The notes: a model not told the origin generated them from the letters alone. A stretch of 64,000 bases of DNA from Yinghuangia elevatio (GCF_040649515.1 NZ_JBEZFP010000006.1:62001-126000), one strand, 5' to 3'. Shown: positions 1-9,167, numbered from the stretch's first letter. Numbers and translations are program-made.

Positions 1-2034
1 TTCGGCGAGATCCCGCCCTCGACGCGCGACGACATCCCGGTGCCGTCCGCCGCGCGGTCCCGGGAACCCGAGGTGTTCGCATCTCCCCCGGCGTTCCACC
101 CGCAGTCCGGTAAGCACACCGAGGCACAGCCGGATTCGCAGTCCGAGTGGGACGCGGACGAGGTACTGGACCCGACGTCGCTCGGCGTCGGTCCGTCGTG
201 GATCCGCGGCGGTGGCGCCAAGGCACTGCCGGGTCAAGGCGGCGACAGCGGCACTGCGGGTGCCGGTGACGACGCGGGTGCCGGCGACACGGACGACGAG
301 GTGACGGTCGAGGTCGACTCCCGGCCCATCGCCGCCGACACCGCGGAAGCCGTCCCGGACGCCCGCGACCCGCGCGCCGAAGCCGCCGCCGCGAAGGCCG
401 CGGCGGCCGCCCGGGCCGAGGCGGCACAGGCGGAGAAGGCGGGACGCTCGGAGGCCGCCGCGCACTCGGAGGCGTCCGCGCTGCCCGAGACGCAGCAACC
501 GGCCGGTGCCGTCCCGGACATCGTGATCCCGCCGAAGCCGACGCAGCCGCCGCCCATCCCGCCGCGCCCCACGACGGCGCCGCCGGTGCCGGGTGGCGAC
601 GTGGCCGATACGGGCGGCGCGGGAGCGGACGTCGGTGCGGCCACCGCAATCGATCACGGTGCGGACTCCGTCGAGGGCGCGTCGTCTTACGCCGACTCCG
701 ACGACACCCCCGCCCCCGTCTCCACCAACATCGTCATGGTGCTCGCGGGGTGGTTCTCCGGCCGCGAACCGCGCTGGCGAACCCTCGCCCGGGACCGGCT
801 GTTCACCGACAGCCCGCGCGAACTCTCGTCCATCGCGGCCGAGTTCGACAAGGACACGGCGGAGGTCGCGGCGCTGGAACGGGCGTTGCGACAGCACCTG
901 CACGCACAGCTGGATGAGCCGGGCGGAAGCCAGGTGCGCGAACACCTCGCCTACGTGCGCGACAGCCTCGGCCCGGTGGCCACGGTCGCCGAACTCCGCG
1001 AACTCGACGACCGGCACAGCGCGTCGGTGCCGGGGCTCGGCGTGCAATTGTGGCAGGTCGTACGCGGCCTGCTCGACCTCAACACGTCCGCCGACGGGTG
1101 GATCACCGCCGGCGCGCCCGGTGAACTGGAGTCGCGCACCTCGGAGATCGTCGGAGCCGCGTGCGAACGCGACGGCTCCGCCCCGCTGGCGGCCCTCGAA
1201 CCGCCGCTGTCCGCACTGGGCGTGCGCGTCAAGGTGCGCGAGGCGTGGATCGCCCGGCTCGACGGCTTCGAGATCGCGGACGGCGTCGTACGCCCGTGGC
1301 CGCGCGACGAGTCGGGCGAGGCCGCGGCGGTCCCGGAGACGGGCGAGAACGAGGCGGCCGCGGCCACCGTGGAGGCGGCGCGTCCCGACCCCGACCCGGG
1401 ATCCGGAACGGGCTCCGGGACCGGTCCCGAGGCGGCGTTCGGCTCGGAACCCGGCATGCCGTCCTGGACCGCGCCCGGCTCGGCCGCCGCGCCGGCGGAA
1501 CCGGACCCGGACGCCGATCCCGGCGAAGCGGCCCGCTGCTTCCGCGACGACCAGGGCGTCTGGTGGTACCGGGTGGACGTCGACATGCCGCTGATCGACG
1601 GCGAACGCCTGCCGCTGCCCCCGCAGTTCGTACTGTCCCTCGGCCTGCGTCCGGACCAGGGGCTGCGCCTGCACCACGCCGCGGGTCCCGCCGCGCTGCG
1701 GTGGGAGCGGGAGCCGTACTGCGTCTCGCTGCGCGCCATCCTGGCCGGACTCGGCGCCGAGGACGGCGACATGGTGTTCATCGGCTCGGTGCGGCCGGGG
1801 CGCCTGGAGACGCGGCTGCTGGCCGGCGACGGCAAGCTGCGGCTGCCGCGCTGGGCGCGTGCGCTGCGGCACACCGGCGTCGACCCCGTCCCCGACCAGG
1901 TCAACCTGCCCGCCCTGCTGGGCGCCCGGCTGGGGCTCGACGCGAACTGCGACCTGAAGGCCGTCCTCAAGCGGCTCCAGGACCGGGGCGACGCCGACGT
2001 CCTGGAGCTCCTGGGGGTGGCACCCGCCCGCTGA
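1..2034 (+). CDS. Unknown large protein, 5'-truncated by window edge
   Basis: The frame is open from the first base, so the true start lies upstream and at least 677 residues are visible. I do not recognise the product. The visible part has an Ala/Glu/Lys-rich stretch that could form a coiled coil (about residues 130-170), a proline-rich linker (about 175-205), a more ordinary helical segment (about 240-420), a second Gly/Glu/Pro linker, and a compact C-terminal domain from about residue 513. That domain starts with a WWYRV motif and ends in a Leu-rich helical tail. The low-complexity linkers suggest a multidomain cytosolic scaffold or the tail of a large ATPase, but no catalytic motif is visible. 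A weak hairpin follows the stop. The next gene is same-strand but 160 bases away. Confidence 0.75.
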   Translation, partial: FGEIPPSTRDDIPVPSAARSREPEVFASPPAFHPQSGKHTEAQPDSQSEWDADEVLDPTSLGVGPSWIRGGGAKALPGQGGDSGTAGAGDDAGAGDTDDEVTVEVDSRPIAADTAEAVPDARDPRAEAAAAKAAAAARAEAAQAEKAGRSEAAAHSEASALPETQQPAGAVPDIVIPPKPTQPPPIPPRPTTAPPVPGGDVADTGGAGADVGAATAIDHGADSVEGASSYADSDDTPAPVSTNIVMVLAGWFSGREPRWRTLARDRLFTDSPRELSSIAAEFDKDTAEVAALERALRQHLHAQLDEPGGSQVREHLAYVRDSLGPVATVAELRELDDRHSASVPGLGVQLWQVVRGLLDLNTSADGWITAGAPGELESRTSEIVGAACERDGSAPLAALEPPLSALGVRVKVREAWIARLDGFEIADGVVRPWPRDESGEAAAVPETGENEAAAATVEAARPDPDPGSGTGSGTGPEAAFGSEPGMPSWTAPGSAAAPAEPDPDADPGEAARCFRDDQGVWWYRVDVDMPLIDGERLPLPPQFVLSLGLRPDQGLRLHHAAGPAALRWEREPYCVSLRAILAGLGAEDGDMVFIGSVRPGRLETRLLAGDGKLRLPRWARALRHTGVDPVPDQVNLPALLGARLGLDANCDLKAVLKRLQDRGDADVLELLGVAPAR

Positions 2035-2088
2035 GCCGCCGCACTCCCACGGCCACGACCACGACCACGGGAACGTGAGCATCGACTG

Positions 2089-2116
2089 TCCCGCCATCGG
2101 CACCCCGGTGGCGGGA
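2089..2116. terminator. Weak hairpin after the first gene
   Basis: Arms TCCCGCCA and TGGCGGGA (8 bp) flank a 12-base loop, 55 bases after the stop of the first gene. There is no T-run. It could be a weak intrinsic terminator of the kind common in actinomycetes. Confidence 0.35.
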
Positions 2117-2195
2117 TAGTTGTATCAGTCAGGCAAACTGCGGTGAGGAGCCGAAGCCGCGCCACCGGGCGTCCGGGGCGCAGGAAGGGGCGGGG

Positions 2196-2834
2196 ATGAA
2201 CGGGACGACCGGCGGGACCGCGGCGCGGGAGACGAGCGGCACGGAGCGGGTGCCGCTCCCGGTGCACCGCCGCACGCTGACCTTCGACGCGTTCGAGGAA
2301 GGCGGCGACCTGTTGGTGACCGCGTACCTGCGGGACGAGCGGCCCTGGCAGACCGACGGGCGGGCGGTGCTGCACCACATGCAGTTGGACGTACGCGTCC
2401 GCAAGTCCGACATGGTCATCACCGCGGCCGACGCCGGCATGCACAGCTTCCCGCACGCCGAATGCCCGCTGATCGCACCGAAGTTCGGGGAACTGGTCGG
2501 GATGCGGGTGGGTGCGGGCTTCAACTCCCGGCTCCAGGAGGGGTTCCGAGGTGTCTCGGGCTGCTCCCACCTGTTCGAGCTGTCCCGCGCGCTCGGGTCC
2601 GCGGTGTTCCAGAGCGTCATGTCCTGCCACGCCAGGGCGCGTCTCGAGGCGAACCCGGTCCCCCGCCCCGGCCTGCACCCCCTCCCCGCGGACGTCGTCG
2701 AACGGGTGGTCGCGCCGATCCGCGGTACGTGCCACATCTGGTCCGAAGGCGGCGTCGCCGAGACCAAAGTGCGGGCGGGCGTGGACCTGAACCACGGCCC
2801 GTACCCGATCCCCGCACTCGGCACCGCCGACTGA
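2196..2834 (+). CDS. DUF2889 domain-containing protein
   Basis: This 212-residue protein matches the DUF2889 family, whose function is unknown. Visible family features are the opening RRTLTFDAF strand, an LRDERPW segment, the HSFPHAECP motif in mid-protein, and the highly characteristic GVSGCSHLFEL segment near residue 120, which holds a conserved Cys and His that could bind a metal. No signal peptide or membrane segment is seen, so it is probably cytosolic. The ATG start follows an AAGGGG-type ribosome site. DUF2889 proteins are often found alone, and here the gene has no tight operon partner. A tandem repeat begins 30 bases after the stop. Confidence 0.8.
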   Translation: MNGTTGGTAARETSGTERVPLPVHRRTLTFDAFEEGGDLLVTAYLRDERPWQTDGRAVLHHMQLDVRVRKSDMVITAADAGMHSFPHAECPLIAPKFGELVGMRVGAGFNSRLQEGFRGVSGCSHLFELSRALGSAVFQSVMSCHARARLEANPVPRPGLHPLPADVVERVVAPIRGTCHIWSEGGVAETKVRAGVDLNHGPYPIPALGTAD

Positions 2835-2864
2835 CTGGCCGACACCGACCAACCGGCACCGGCT

Positions 2865-2935
2865 GACAGGCACCGGGCGACAGGCACCGGGCGACAGGCA
2901 CCGACTGAGAAGGCGCCCGCTGACAGGCGCCGACC
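2865..2935. repeat. 14-bp tandem repeat, five units
   Basis: The unit GACAGGCACCGGGC occurs twice perfectly (2865-2878 and 2879-2892), then as three degenerate copies to 2935 (two of 14 bp and one of 15 bp). It fills the gap between the DUF2889 gene and the Uma2 gene. It encodes nothing I can support and may be slippage-generated minisatellite DNA. Confidence 0.8.
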
Positions 2936-3113
2936 GACCTGACGTCGGCTCACCGCCGACCGGCAGCCGCCCCCGGAACTCCCTTGCGGGCCGGGCGGAC
3001 AGCAGCGTTAGGCCAAACGGGTGACGTCACTCGAACACCCGGACGCGCCACCCTTTCGCCACTACCTTCTGTCGACGGACGATCACATTCCGATCACTCG
3101 ACCGGAGGATTCG

Positions 3114-3698
3114 ATGATCGCTGTCCGCCATTCCGACAGTTCGCTCTCAGAGCTTCTGCACGCTTTCGATGTCCCGGACTCGCTCCGGGCGGAGATCCTC
3201 GGGGGAGTCATCGTCATGTCACCGCTCATGCGCGGCCGCCACGCGCTCACCGTCGACCAGGTCCGCCGCCAACTCCAGGCCGCGTGCCCCGCCGACCACC
3301 GGCCCATCGGCGGCATCCGCTACCGATGCCCGGCCACCGGCGACGAGCCGATCCCGGACCTGACCGTCGTCCCGGACAAGGCGCTGGACGCGGACCTGCG
3401 CTTCCACTCCATGGACATCGTCGAACTCGTCGTCGAGGTCGGCTCCGAGTCCAGCATCAGGAACGACCGCGAACCCAAGCGCCTGCTGTACGCGAGCGAA
3501 GGCGTCCCGCTCTACCTGCTCGTCGACCCGCTGCTCGCCCTCGTCACGCTCTACACCGACCCGCAGCACGGCGACTACCTCGCCCACCACACCGTCACCT
3601 ACGGCGACCCGATCACGATCCCGGAGCCCTTCGGACTCCGCCTGGAGACCGCCGAGTTCCCCGCCAAGCCGCACCGGGGACGCCTCCGCCTGTCCTGA
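3114..3698 (+). CDS. Uma2 family (DUF820) putative endonuclease
   Basis: The 194-residue product fits the Uma2/DUF820 family, which has a PD-(D/E)XK restriction-endonuclease-like fold. Visible candidate active-site elements are the Asp of IPDLTVVP, the Glu of LVVEVGSES and the Lys of REPKRLLY, in the expected order. The ATG at 3114 is preferred over an in-frame GTG at 3021 because GGAGG lies 5 bases upstream of it and homologues start near this point. Streptomyces genomes carry many Uma2 paralogues of unclear role, and no partner toxin, antitoxin or transposase is adjacent here. It converges on pgl, with a strong hairpin between them. Confidence 0.85.
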   Translation: MIAVRHSDSSLSELLHAFDVPDSLRAEILGGVIVMSPLMRGRHALTVDQVRRQLQAACPADHRPIGGIRYRCPATGDEPIPDLTVVPDKALDADLRFHSMDIVELVVEVGSESSIRNDREPKRLLYASEGVPLYLLVDPLLALVTLYTDPQHGDYLAHHTVTYGDPITIPEPFGLRLETAEFPAKPHRGRLRLS

Positions 3699-3752
3699 CG
3701 CGCCCACTCCCGGTACCTGGAGCCCGGGTACCTGGAGCACCGGCAGACACGC

Positions 3753-3788
3753 GTGGGGCGGCTCCCGGAACTCCGGGAGCCGCCCCAC
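3753..3788. terminator. Bidirectional hairpin terminator
   Basis: A near-perfect inverted repeat with arms GTGGGGCGGCTCCCGGA and its complement (16-17 bp, tiny loop) sits between the convergent Uma2 and pgl genes. There is no T-run, but its position and strength fit a two-way terminator. Confidence 0.8.
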
Positions 3789-3805
3789 CCGTTCGTCTCC
3801 GCCCG

Positions 3806-4606
3806 CTACGGCGACGCGATGCGGTTCAGACCGGGCGGCAGCTGCGCGGCCGCGGAACGGTCCAGTATCCACAGGGTGTTGCGGCGGCCGTACGCGCCCG
3901 CCGCGGGGACCTGCTTGTCCCCGCCGCCCGCGAGGGCGATCCGCACGGCCGAGGCCTTGTCCTCGCCCGCGGCCAGCAGCCAGACGTCCTTGGCGGTACG
4001 GATCGCCGGGAACGTCAGGGTGATCCGGGTCGGCGGCGGCTTCGGGGCCCCGCGTACCGCCACCACGGTCCGCGCGGTCTCCTGCACCGCGGGCAACTCC
4101 GGGAACAGCGAGGCGACGTGGGTGTCCGGGCCGACGCCGAACATCGCGACGTCGAAGGACGGGACGTCCACCCCGCCCCGCTCCCCCGCCGTCTCCGCCC
4201 TTGCCGCGACGGCCAGTTCCGCCGCGTAGCGGGCCGCCGCGGCCTCCGGGTCGCCGCCGTCCGGCCCGTCGGAGGCCGGCATGGGGTGCACGAACTCCGG
4301 GGTGAGCGGCAGCTTGTCGAGCAGTTCGGCGCGGGCCTGCGTCTCGTTGCGGTCCGGGTCGCCGCTCGGCAGGAACCGCTCGTCGCCCCACCACACGTGG
4401 ACGTGCGCCCAGTCGACCGCGTCCCGGGCCGGGGACTCGGCCAGTTCACGCATCAGCGCGTTGCCGTTGCGGCCGCCGGTGAGCACGATGTGCGCCACTC
4501 CCCGGGCGGCCTGCGCGTCGACGAGCCGGGTGATGAGCCGGGCCGCCGCGGCGCGGGCGAGGAGCGTGCCGTCCGCGTGGATCAGGACCGCGGGCGTCGC
4601 GGTCAC
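3806..4606 (-). CDS. pgl: 6-phosphogluconolactonase
   Basis: Hydrolyses 6-phosphogluconolactone to 6-phosphogluconate, the second step of the oxidative pentose phosphate pathway, in the cytosol. The 266-residue length is normal for the DevB/Pgl family. Family motifs visible are the substrate-binding LTGGRNGNALM near residue 45, WWGDERFLP near residue 75 and the following DPDRNE segment. The ATG start overlaps the opcA stop by 4 bases (ATGA), so translation is coupled to the upstream gene. It is the last gene of the pgi-zwf-opcA-pgl run and ends just before a hairpin. Confidence 0.95.
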   Translation of the reverse strand: MTATPAVLIHADGTLLARAAAARLITRLVDAQAARGVAHIVLTGGRNGNALMRELAESPARDAVDWAHVHVWWGDERFLPSGDPDRNETQARAELLDKLPLTPEFVHPMPASDGPDGGDPEAAAARYAAELAVAARAETAGERGGVDVPSFDVAMFGVGPDTHVASLFPELPAVQETARTVVAVRGAPKPPPTRITLTFPAIRTAKDVWLLAAGEDKASAVRIALAGGGDKQVPAAGAYGRRNTLWILDRSAAAQLPPGLNRIASP

Positions 4607-5814
4607 GACGAACCACCGCCGGAGCGCTTGCGCGGCGACCGGGACGAGGACGATGACGAGGAGGAAGACGAAGACGACGACCGCGAGTTCGCGGACTTCG
4701 CGGTCTTCTTCGTGGCACCGGACGGGTTCGGCGCGTTCGACCCGCCTCCGGACGTACGCGAGGCCGCCCGCTTCGCCGCCGGCTTCGCGACGTCCGCGGT
4801 GTCCGCCATCGTCGGGCCGCCGGGCAACGCGGCGAGCGCCACCGACGACTGCTCGTTCGCGGCCGCCTCCGCGGCGGCGTCGGACGGGTCGGCGGACTTG
4901 CCGGCCGCCTTGGCCTCCTCCGCCGCGTGCGCGAGCGTGGTGGCGTAGACGTCGTCCGGGTCGAGTCGGCGCAGCTCCTCGGCGATCAGCTCGGCCGCGT
5001 CACGCCGCTTGAGGGCGACGTGCCGGTCCGGCTGGCCCGGCGTGGACAGCGTGGCCAGCACGCCGTCGGGCCGGGTGATCGCGATGTCGCCCTGCACGGT
5101 GGTCAGGCGTACCGCGGTGATGCCGGGGCCGGCCGAGACGACGCGCTCCACCGGGACCTTCAGGCGGTCGGACAGCCACAGCGCGAGCAGTTCGGCACTC
5201 GGGTTGCCCGCCTTGGCCTCGACCGAGGCACCGGTGATCCGCTCGTAGCGCTGGTCGAGCGCGGCGGCCAGCAGGCTGCGCCACGTCGTGGTGCGCGTCC
5301 ACGCGAGGTCGGTGTCGCCGGGCACGTAGCCGGACGCGCGGATCTCCAGCCAGTCGGTGCGCCGGGGCGCCGCGACCGCGTCGGTGATCCTGCGCTGCGC
5401 GAGCACGCCGAGCGGGTCCTTGCTGGCCGTCTCCGGTGCCTTGCCCGGCCACCACACCACCACCGGGGCGTCCGGCAGCAGCAGCGGCAGGCACACCGAC
5501 TCGGCGTGCTCGGCCAGTTCGCCGTGCAGCCGCAGGACCACCGTCTCGCCCGCACCCGCGTCACCCACACGCACCTCGGCGTCGAGGCGCGGCGGGATGT
5601 CCGGTCCGGGGCGGCCGATGACCACGAGGATGCGCGAGGGGTGCTCGCGGGCCGCCTCGACGGCGGCCTTCATGGCGTCGTACTGGTTGCTCTCGTCGGT
5701 GACGATGACCATCGTGAGCACCATGCCGAGGGCGGGTGACCCGATGGCGTGCCGCGCGTCGACCAGCGCCGCGTTGACGGCACTGGATTTCGTGTCGATC
5801 AGGTCGATCATCAT
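4603..5814 (-). CDS. opcA: Glucose-6-phosphate dehydrogenase assembly protein OpcA
   Basis: OpcA is an actinobacterial and cyanobacterial factor that binds Zwf and promotes formation of the active dehydrogenase. The 403-residue product opens MMIDLIDTKSS and lies directly downstream of zwf, the usual arrangement. The ATGA overlaps on both sides (with zwf at 5811-5814 and with pgl at 4603-4606) indicate coupled translation. The last 100 residues are unusual: an Ala-rich stretch followed by a run of 13 serines bounded by arginines and a basic RSPRKRSGG end. That tail looks disordered and is probably lineage-specific. Two ATG codons in tandem (5814 and 5811) could both start. Confidence 0.95.
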   Translation of the reverse strand: MMIDLIDTKSSAVNAALVDARHAIGSPALGMVLTMVIVTDESNQYDAMKAAVEAAREHPSRILVVIGRPGPDIPPRLDAEVRVGDAGAGETVVLRLHGELAEHAESVCLPLLLPDAPVVVWWPGKAPETASKDPLGVLAQRRITDAVAAPRRTDWLEIRASGYVPGDTDLAWTRTTTWRSLLAAALDQRYERITGASVEAKAGNPSAELLALWLSDRLKVPVERVVSAGPGITAVRLTTVQGDIAITRPDGVLATLSTPGQPDRHVALKRRDAAELIAEELRRLDPDDVYATTLAHAAEEAKAAGKSADPSDAAAEAAANEQSSVALAALPGGPTMADTADVAKPAAKRAASRTSGGGSNAPNPSGATKKTAKSANSRSSSSSSSSSSSSSRSPRKRSGGGSS

Positions 5815-7355
5815 GGGCGGCGCCAGCTCCGTCCGTCACGTGCGAGCATTTGGTCGGCTGCCTCGGGGCCCCACGTCCCGGAGACATAGGTGTCGGGCTT
5901 GCCGTGCTTGTCCCAGTACTTCTCGATCGGGTCGAGGATCTTCCAGGACGCCTCGACCTCCTCCCAGCGCGGGAACAGCGGGGCGTCGCCGAGGAGTACG
6001 TCGAGCAGCAGGCGCTCGTACGCCTCCGGGCTCGACTCGGTGAAGGACTCGCCGTACGCGAAGTCCATGTTGACGTCCCGGACCTCCATCGCGGTGCCGG
6101 GCACCTTGGAGCCGAACCGCAGCGTCATGCCCTCGTCCGGCTGCACCCGGATCACCAGCGCGTTCTGCCCCAGCTCCTCGGTCGCGGTCTCGTCGAACGG
6201 CAGGTGCGGGGCGCGCTGGAACACGACGGCGATCTCGGTGACGCGGCGGCCGAGGCGCTTGCCGGTGCGCAGGTAGAACGGCACGCCCGCCCAGCGGCGG
6301 TTCTCGATCTCCAGCTTTATGGCCGCGTACGTGTCGGTGCGCGACGACGCCGAGATGCCGTCCTCCTCCAGGTAGCCGCAGACCTGCTCGCCGCCCTGCC
6401 AGCCGGACGTGTACTGCGCGCGCACGGTGTGCTTGCCCAGGTCGTCCGGCAGCTTGATGGAGTTGAGCACCTTGAGCTTCTCGGCCACCAGCGAGTCGGC
6501 CTCGAACGACTGCGGCTCCTCCATCGCGGTCAGTGCGAGGAGTTGCAGCAGGTGGTTCTGGATGACGTCGCGCGCCGCGCCGATGCCGTCGTAGTAGCCG
6601 GCCCGGCCGCCGATGCCGATGTCCTCGGCCATGGTGATCTGCACGTGGTCGACGTACGAGCGGTTCCACAGCGGCTCGAACATCGTGTTGGCGAAGCGCA
6701 GCGCCAGGATGTTCTGGACGGTCTCCTTGCCCAGGTAGTGGTCGATGCGGAAGACCGACTCGGGCGGGAAGACGTCGTCGACGATGTTGTTGAGCTCGAT
6801 CGCCGTCTCCAGGTCGCGGCCGAACGGCTTCTCGATGACCGCGCGCCGCCACGAGTCGGCGTGCGGCGGGTCGGCGAGGCCGTGCTTCTTCAGCTGCGCG
6901 ACGACGAGGGGGAAGAACTTCGGCGGTACGGAGAGGTAGAAGGCGTGGTTGCCGTGCGTGCCCTGCTTCTGGTCCAGCTCGGCGATCGTCTGGCGCAGGT
7001 GGTCGAACGCCTCGTCGTCGTCGAAGTCGCCCTGGACGAACCGGAATCCCTCGGAGAGCTGGCGCCACACCTCCTCGCGGAAGGGGGTGCGGGCGTGCGC
7101 CTTGACCGCGTCGTACACGACCTGGCCGAAGTCCTCGTCGGCCCAGTCGCGGCGGGCGAAGCCGGTGAGCGCGAAGCCCGGCGGCAGCAGGCCGCGGTTG
7201 GCCAGGTCGTAGATCGCGGGCATCAGCTTCTTGCGGCTCAGGTCGCCGGTCACCCCGAAGATCACCAGGCCGGACGGCCCCGCGATGCGTGGCAGACGGC
7301 GGTCCTGCGGGTCACGAAGCGGGTTCGCGGGCCAAACAGCCGGCGAGCGTGTCAT
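5811..7355 (-). CDS. zwf: Glucose-6-phosphate 1-dehydrogenase
   Basis: Oxidises glucose 6-phosphate to 6-phosphogluconolactone with reduction of NADP+, the main entry to the oxidative pentose phosphate pathway. The 514-residue length is typical. Visible motifs are the N-terminal nucleotide-binding GVTGDLSRKK near residue 34 and the catalytic signature RIDHYLGKE around residue 205. The ATG start overlaps the pgi stop (ATGA) and the stop overlaps opcA, so pgi, zwf, opcA and pgl are probably one transcript with linked translation. Confidence 0.97.
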   Translation of the reverse strand: MTRSPAVWPANPLRDPQDRRLPRIAGPSGLVIFGVTGDLSRKKLMPAIYDLANRGLLPPGFALTGFARRDWADEDFGQVVYDAVKAHARTPFREEVWRQLSEGFRFVQGDFDDDEAFDHLRQTIAELDQKQGTHGNHAFYLSVPPKFFPLVVAQLKKHGLADPPHADSWRRAVIEKPFGRDLETAIELNNIVDDVFPPESVFRIDHYLGKETVQNILALRFANTMFEPLWNRSYVDHVQITMAEDIGIGGRAGYYDGIGAARDVIQNHLLQLLALTAMEEPQSFEADSLVAEKLKVLNSIKLPDDLGKHTVRAQYTSGWQGGEQVCGYLEEDGISASSRTDTYAAIKLEIENRRWAGVPFYLRTGKRLGRRVTEIAVVFQRAPHLPFDETATEELGQNALVIRVQPDEGMTLRFGSKVPGTAMEVRDVNMDFAYGESFTESSPEAYERLLLDVLLGDAPLFPRWEEVEASWKILDPIEKYWDKHGKPDTYVSGTWGPEAADQMLARDGRSWRRP

Positions 7356-9064
7356 GCGGCACCCTCCAGTGCGCGTGCGTCGGACAGCAGACCTGCCAGG
7401 GCTTCGGCGGGGTCCAGGAGGTGGAGGCGCAGCACCGGGCGGCCGCGCGCGGTGAGCGCGTGGAGGTCGCCGAGCGCCTGGGCCTTTTGCAGCTGCGCGA
7501 AGGTGTACGGGCGGCCGGCCACCGGCAGGTCGCCGGTGACCTCGCTGGTGATCTGCAGGAACGCCCCGACCTGCGGGCCGCCCTTGTGGAACTGGCCGGT
7601 CGAGTGCAGGAACCTCGGCGCCCAGCCGAAGGTGACCTGCCGGTCGCCGAGCGCGCGGGCGAGCAGCGGGCGCAGGTCCGGCGCGCCGGTGTCACCGCCG
7701 CGGTCGAGGTACGCCATGACCGCCAGGTAGCCGCGTTCCGGTACGGCCGCGAGCAGCGCGCGCAGGGCGTCCTGAACGGTGGCGGTGTCGCCGAGCAGGT
7801 CGGCGTCGCCGTACACCGCGGTCCCGCCGTCGACGAACGCCGCGGTGCCTTGGGGCAGCGTGCCCTCGGCGGCGAGCGTGTCGAGCAGCTTGGCGGTGTT
7901 GTCCTTCGATTCCTGGACGTTGGGCTGGTCGAAGGGGTCGATGCCGATGATGCGGCCGGCGACGGCGGTGGCGTACTCCCAGAGCAGGAACTGCGCGCCG
8001 AGCGGGCCGGTGACGGCGATGTCGGGGGTCCCGGGTGCGGCGGACGAATCGGCCGCGGCGGACGGAGCGGTGATGTCGCCGCTCCCCGCGCCGACGGCCG
8101 CGACCACGGCGTCGCGCCCCCGGCCGGCGATGCCGGGCGCGTCGGGGCCCTCGACGACGACGGGCAGGATGCCGCGGCCCTGCTTGCCGGTGGACTCCGC
8201 GATCAACTGCTCGGCCCAGTCCCCGAAACCGGGCAGGCCGGCGCCGTCGGAAAGGACGAGTTTGTCGCGGCCGGACGCGGCGGCCGCGCCGAGTGCGGCG
8301 CCGAGCAGCAGCCCGGGGTTGTCGGTGGCACCGCCGAGGGCCGGGGCGAGTGCCGCGGCCTCGTCGAGCAGACGTGCCACGTCGGCGCCGGCGAGGGCGC
8401 TCGGCACCAGGCCGAACGCGGTCAGCGCGGAGTAGCGCCCGCCCACATTGGGGTCGGCGAGGACGACCGTGTAGCCGGCCTCCCGCGCGGACGTCTCCAG
8501 CGGCGATCCGGGGTCGGTCACCACGACGATGCGCGCGGCGATCTGGCTCGGTGTCAGACCCGCGTCGCGGAACGCCTGTTCGAAGGCGCGGCGGTGGCTG
8601 TCGGTCTCGATCGTGCCGCCGGACTTGCTGGCGACCACGACGACGGTGCGTTCGGTGCGTTCGCGGAGCGCGCGGCGCAGTTGGTCGGCGTCGGTGGTGT
8701 CGACGACGGTGAGGGGGACTCCGTGGACCGCGGCGACGACCTCGGGGGCGAGCGAGGAGCCGCCCATCCCGGCCAGGACCACGTGGTCGAGTCCTTCGGC
8801 GCGGACCTGCTCGCGGAGTTCGGCGAGCTGCGGCAGCAACGCCCGGGAGGAGGCGGGGAGGTCGACCCAGCCGAGGCGCACGGCCGCCTCGGACTCGGCG
8901 TCCGGTCCCCACAGGGTGGGATCCGACGCGGCGAGCCGCGCGGGAACCTTGTCGGTGATCGACGTCGCGACGGCGTCGTGGACAGCTGCGGCACGGACGA
9001 GGTCACCGGTGACGGTGACTTCCACGCCGCCGGCGGCCACGCGTTCGTCGAATGCGTGTTGCAC
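7352..9064 (-). CDS. pgi: Glucose-6-phosphate isomerase, divergent actinobacterial type
   Basis: Interconverts glucose 6-phosphate and fructose 6-phosphate. The 570-residue product has the two sugar-isomerase (SIS) domains: GMGGSSLAPEV and ASKSGGTIETD in the first, and a second with GIDPFDQPNVQESK. That last segment is a variant of the classical FDQ-GVE--K isomerase signature, marking the shorter-motif form that is linked to pentose phosphate genes in actinomycetes. An Ala/Ser/Pro-rich insert lies near residues 340-350. The GTG start has AGGAGGG upstream. It overlaps zwf by 4 bases. A bifunctional mannose isomerase role cannot be excluded. Confidence 0.9.
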   Translation of the reverse strand: MQHAFDERVAAGGVEVTVTGDLVRAAAVHDAVATSITDKVPARLAASDPTLWGPDAESEAAVRLGWVDLPASSRALLPQLAELREQVRAEGLDHVVLAGMGGSSLAPEVVAAVHGVPLTVVDTTDADQLRRALRERTERTVVVVASKSGGTIETDSHRRAFEQAFRDAGLTPSQIAARIVVVTDPGSPLETSAREAGYTVVLADPNVGGRYSALTAFGLVPSALAGADVARLLDEAAALAPALGGATDNPGLLLGAALGAAAASGRDKLVLSDGAGLPGFGDWAEQLIAESTGKQGRGILPVVVEGPDAPGIAGRGRDAVVAAVGAGSGDITAPSAAADSSAAPGTPDIAVTGPLGAQFLLWEYATAVAGRIIGIDPFDQPNVQESKDNTAKLLDTLAAEGTLPQGTAAFVDGGTAVYGDADLLGDTATVQDALRALLAAVPERGYLAVMAYLDRGGDTGAPDLRPLLARALGDRQVTFGWAPRFLHSTGQFHKGGPQVGAFLQITSEVTGDLPVAGRPYTFAQLQKAQALGDLHALTARGRPVLRLHLLDPAEALAGLLSDARALEGAA

Positions 9065-9132
9065 GGGCGGTCAGCCCTCCTGTGTTGTGGAGTCTGCTGA
9101 AATCATGCCCTGATTGCGTGGATTTCCCCGGT

Positions 9133-9167
9133 TGTCACGGCCGAACGGGTGACGTTCGGCCGTGACA
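9133..9167. terminator. Hairpin between tal and pgi
   Basis: Arms TGTCACGGCCGAAC and GTTCGGCCGTGACA (14 bp perfect) enclose a 7-base loop, 60 bases after the tal stop and 69 bases before the pgi start on the same strand. It could end the tkt-tal transcript or attenuate read-through into pgi. Confidence 0.7.

Noticed and set aside
2984..4948. A 654-codon plus-strand frame across Uma2, pgl and opcA.
   Set aside because: It spans two genes on the other strand and a hairpin, and lacks similarity to anything.
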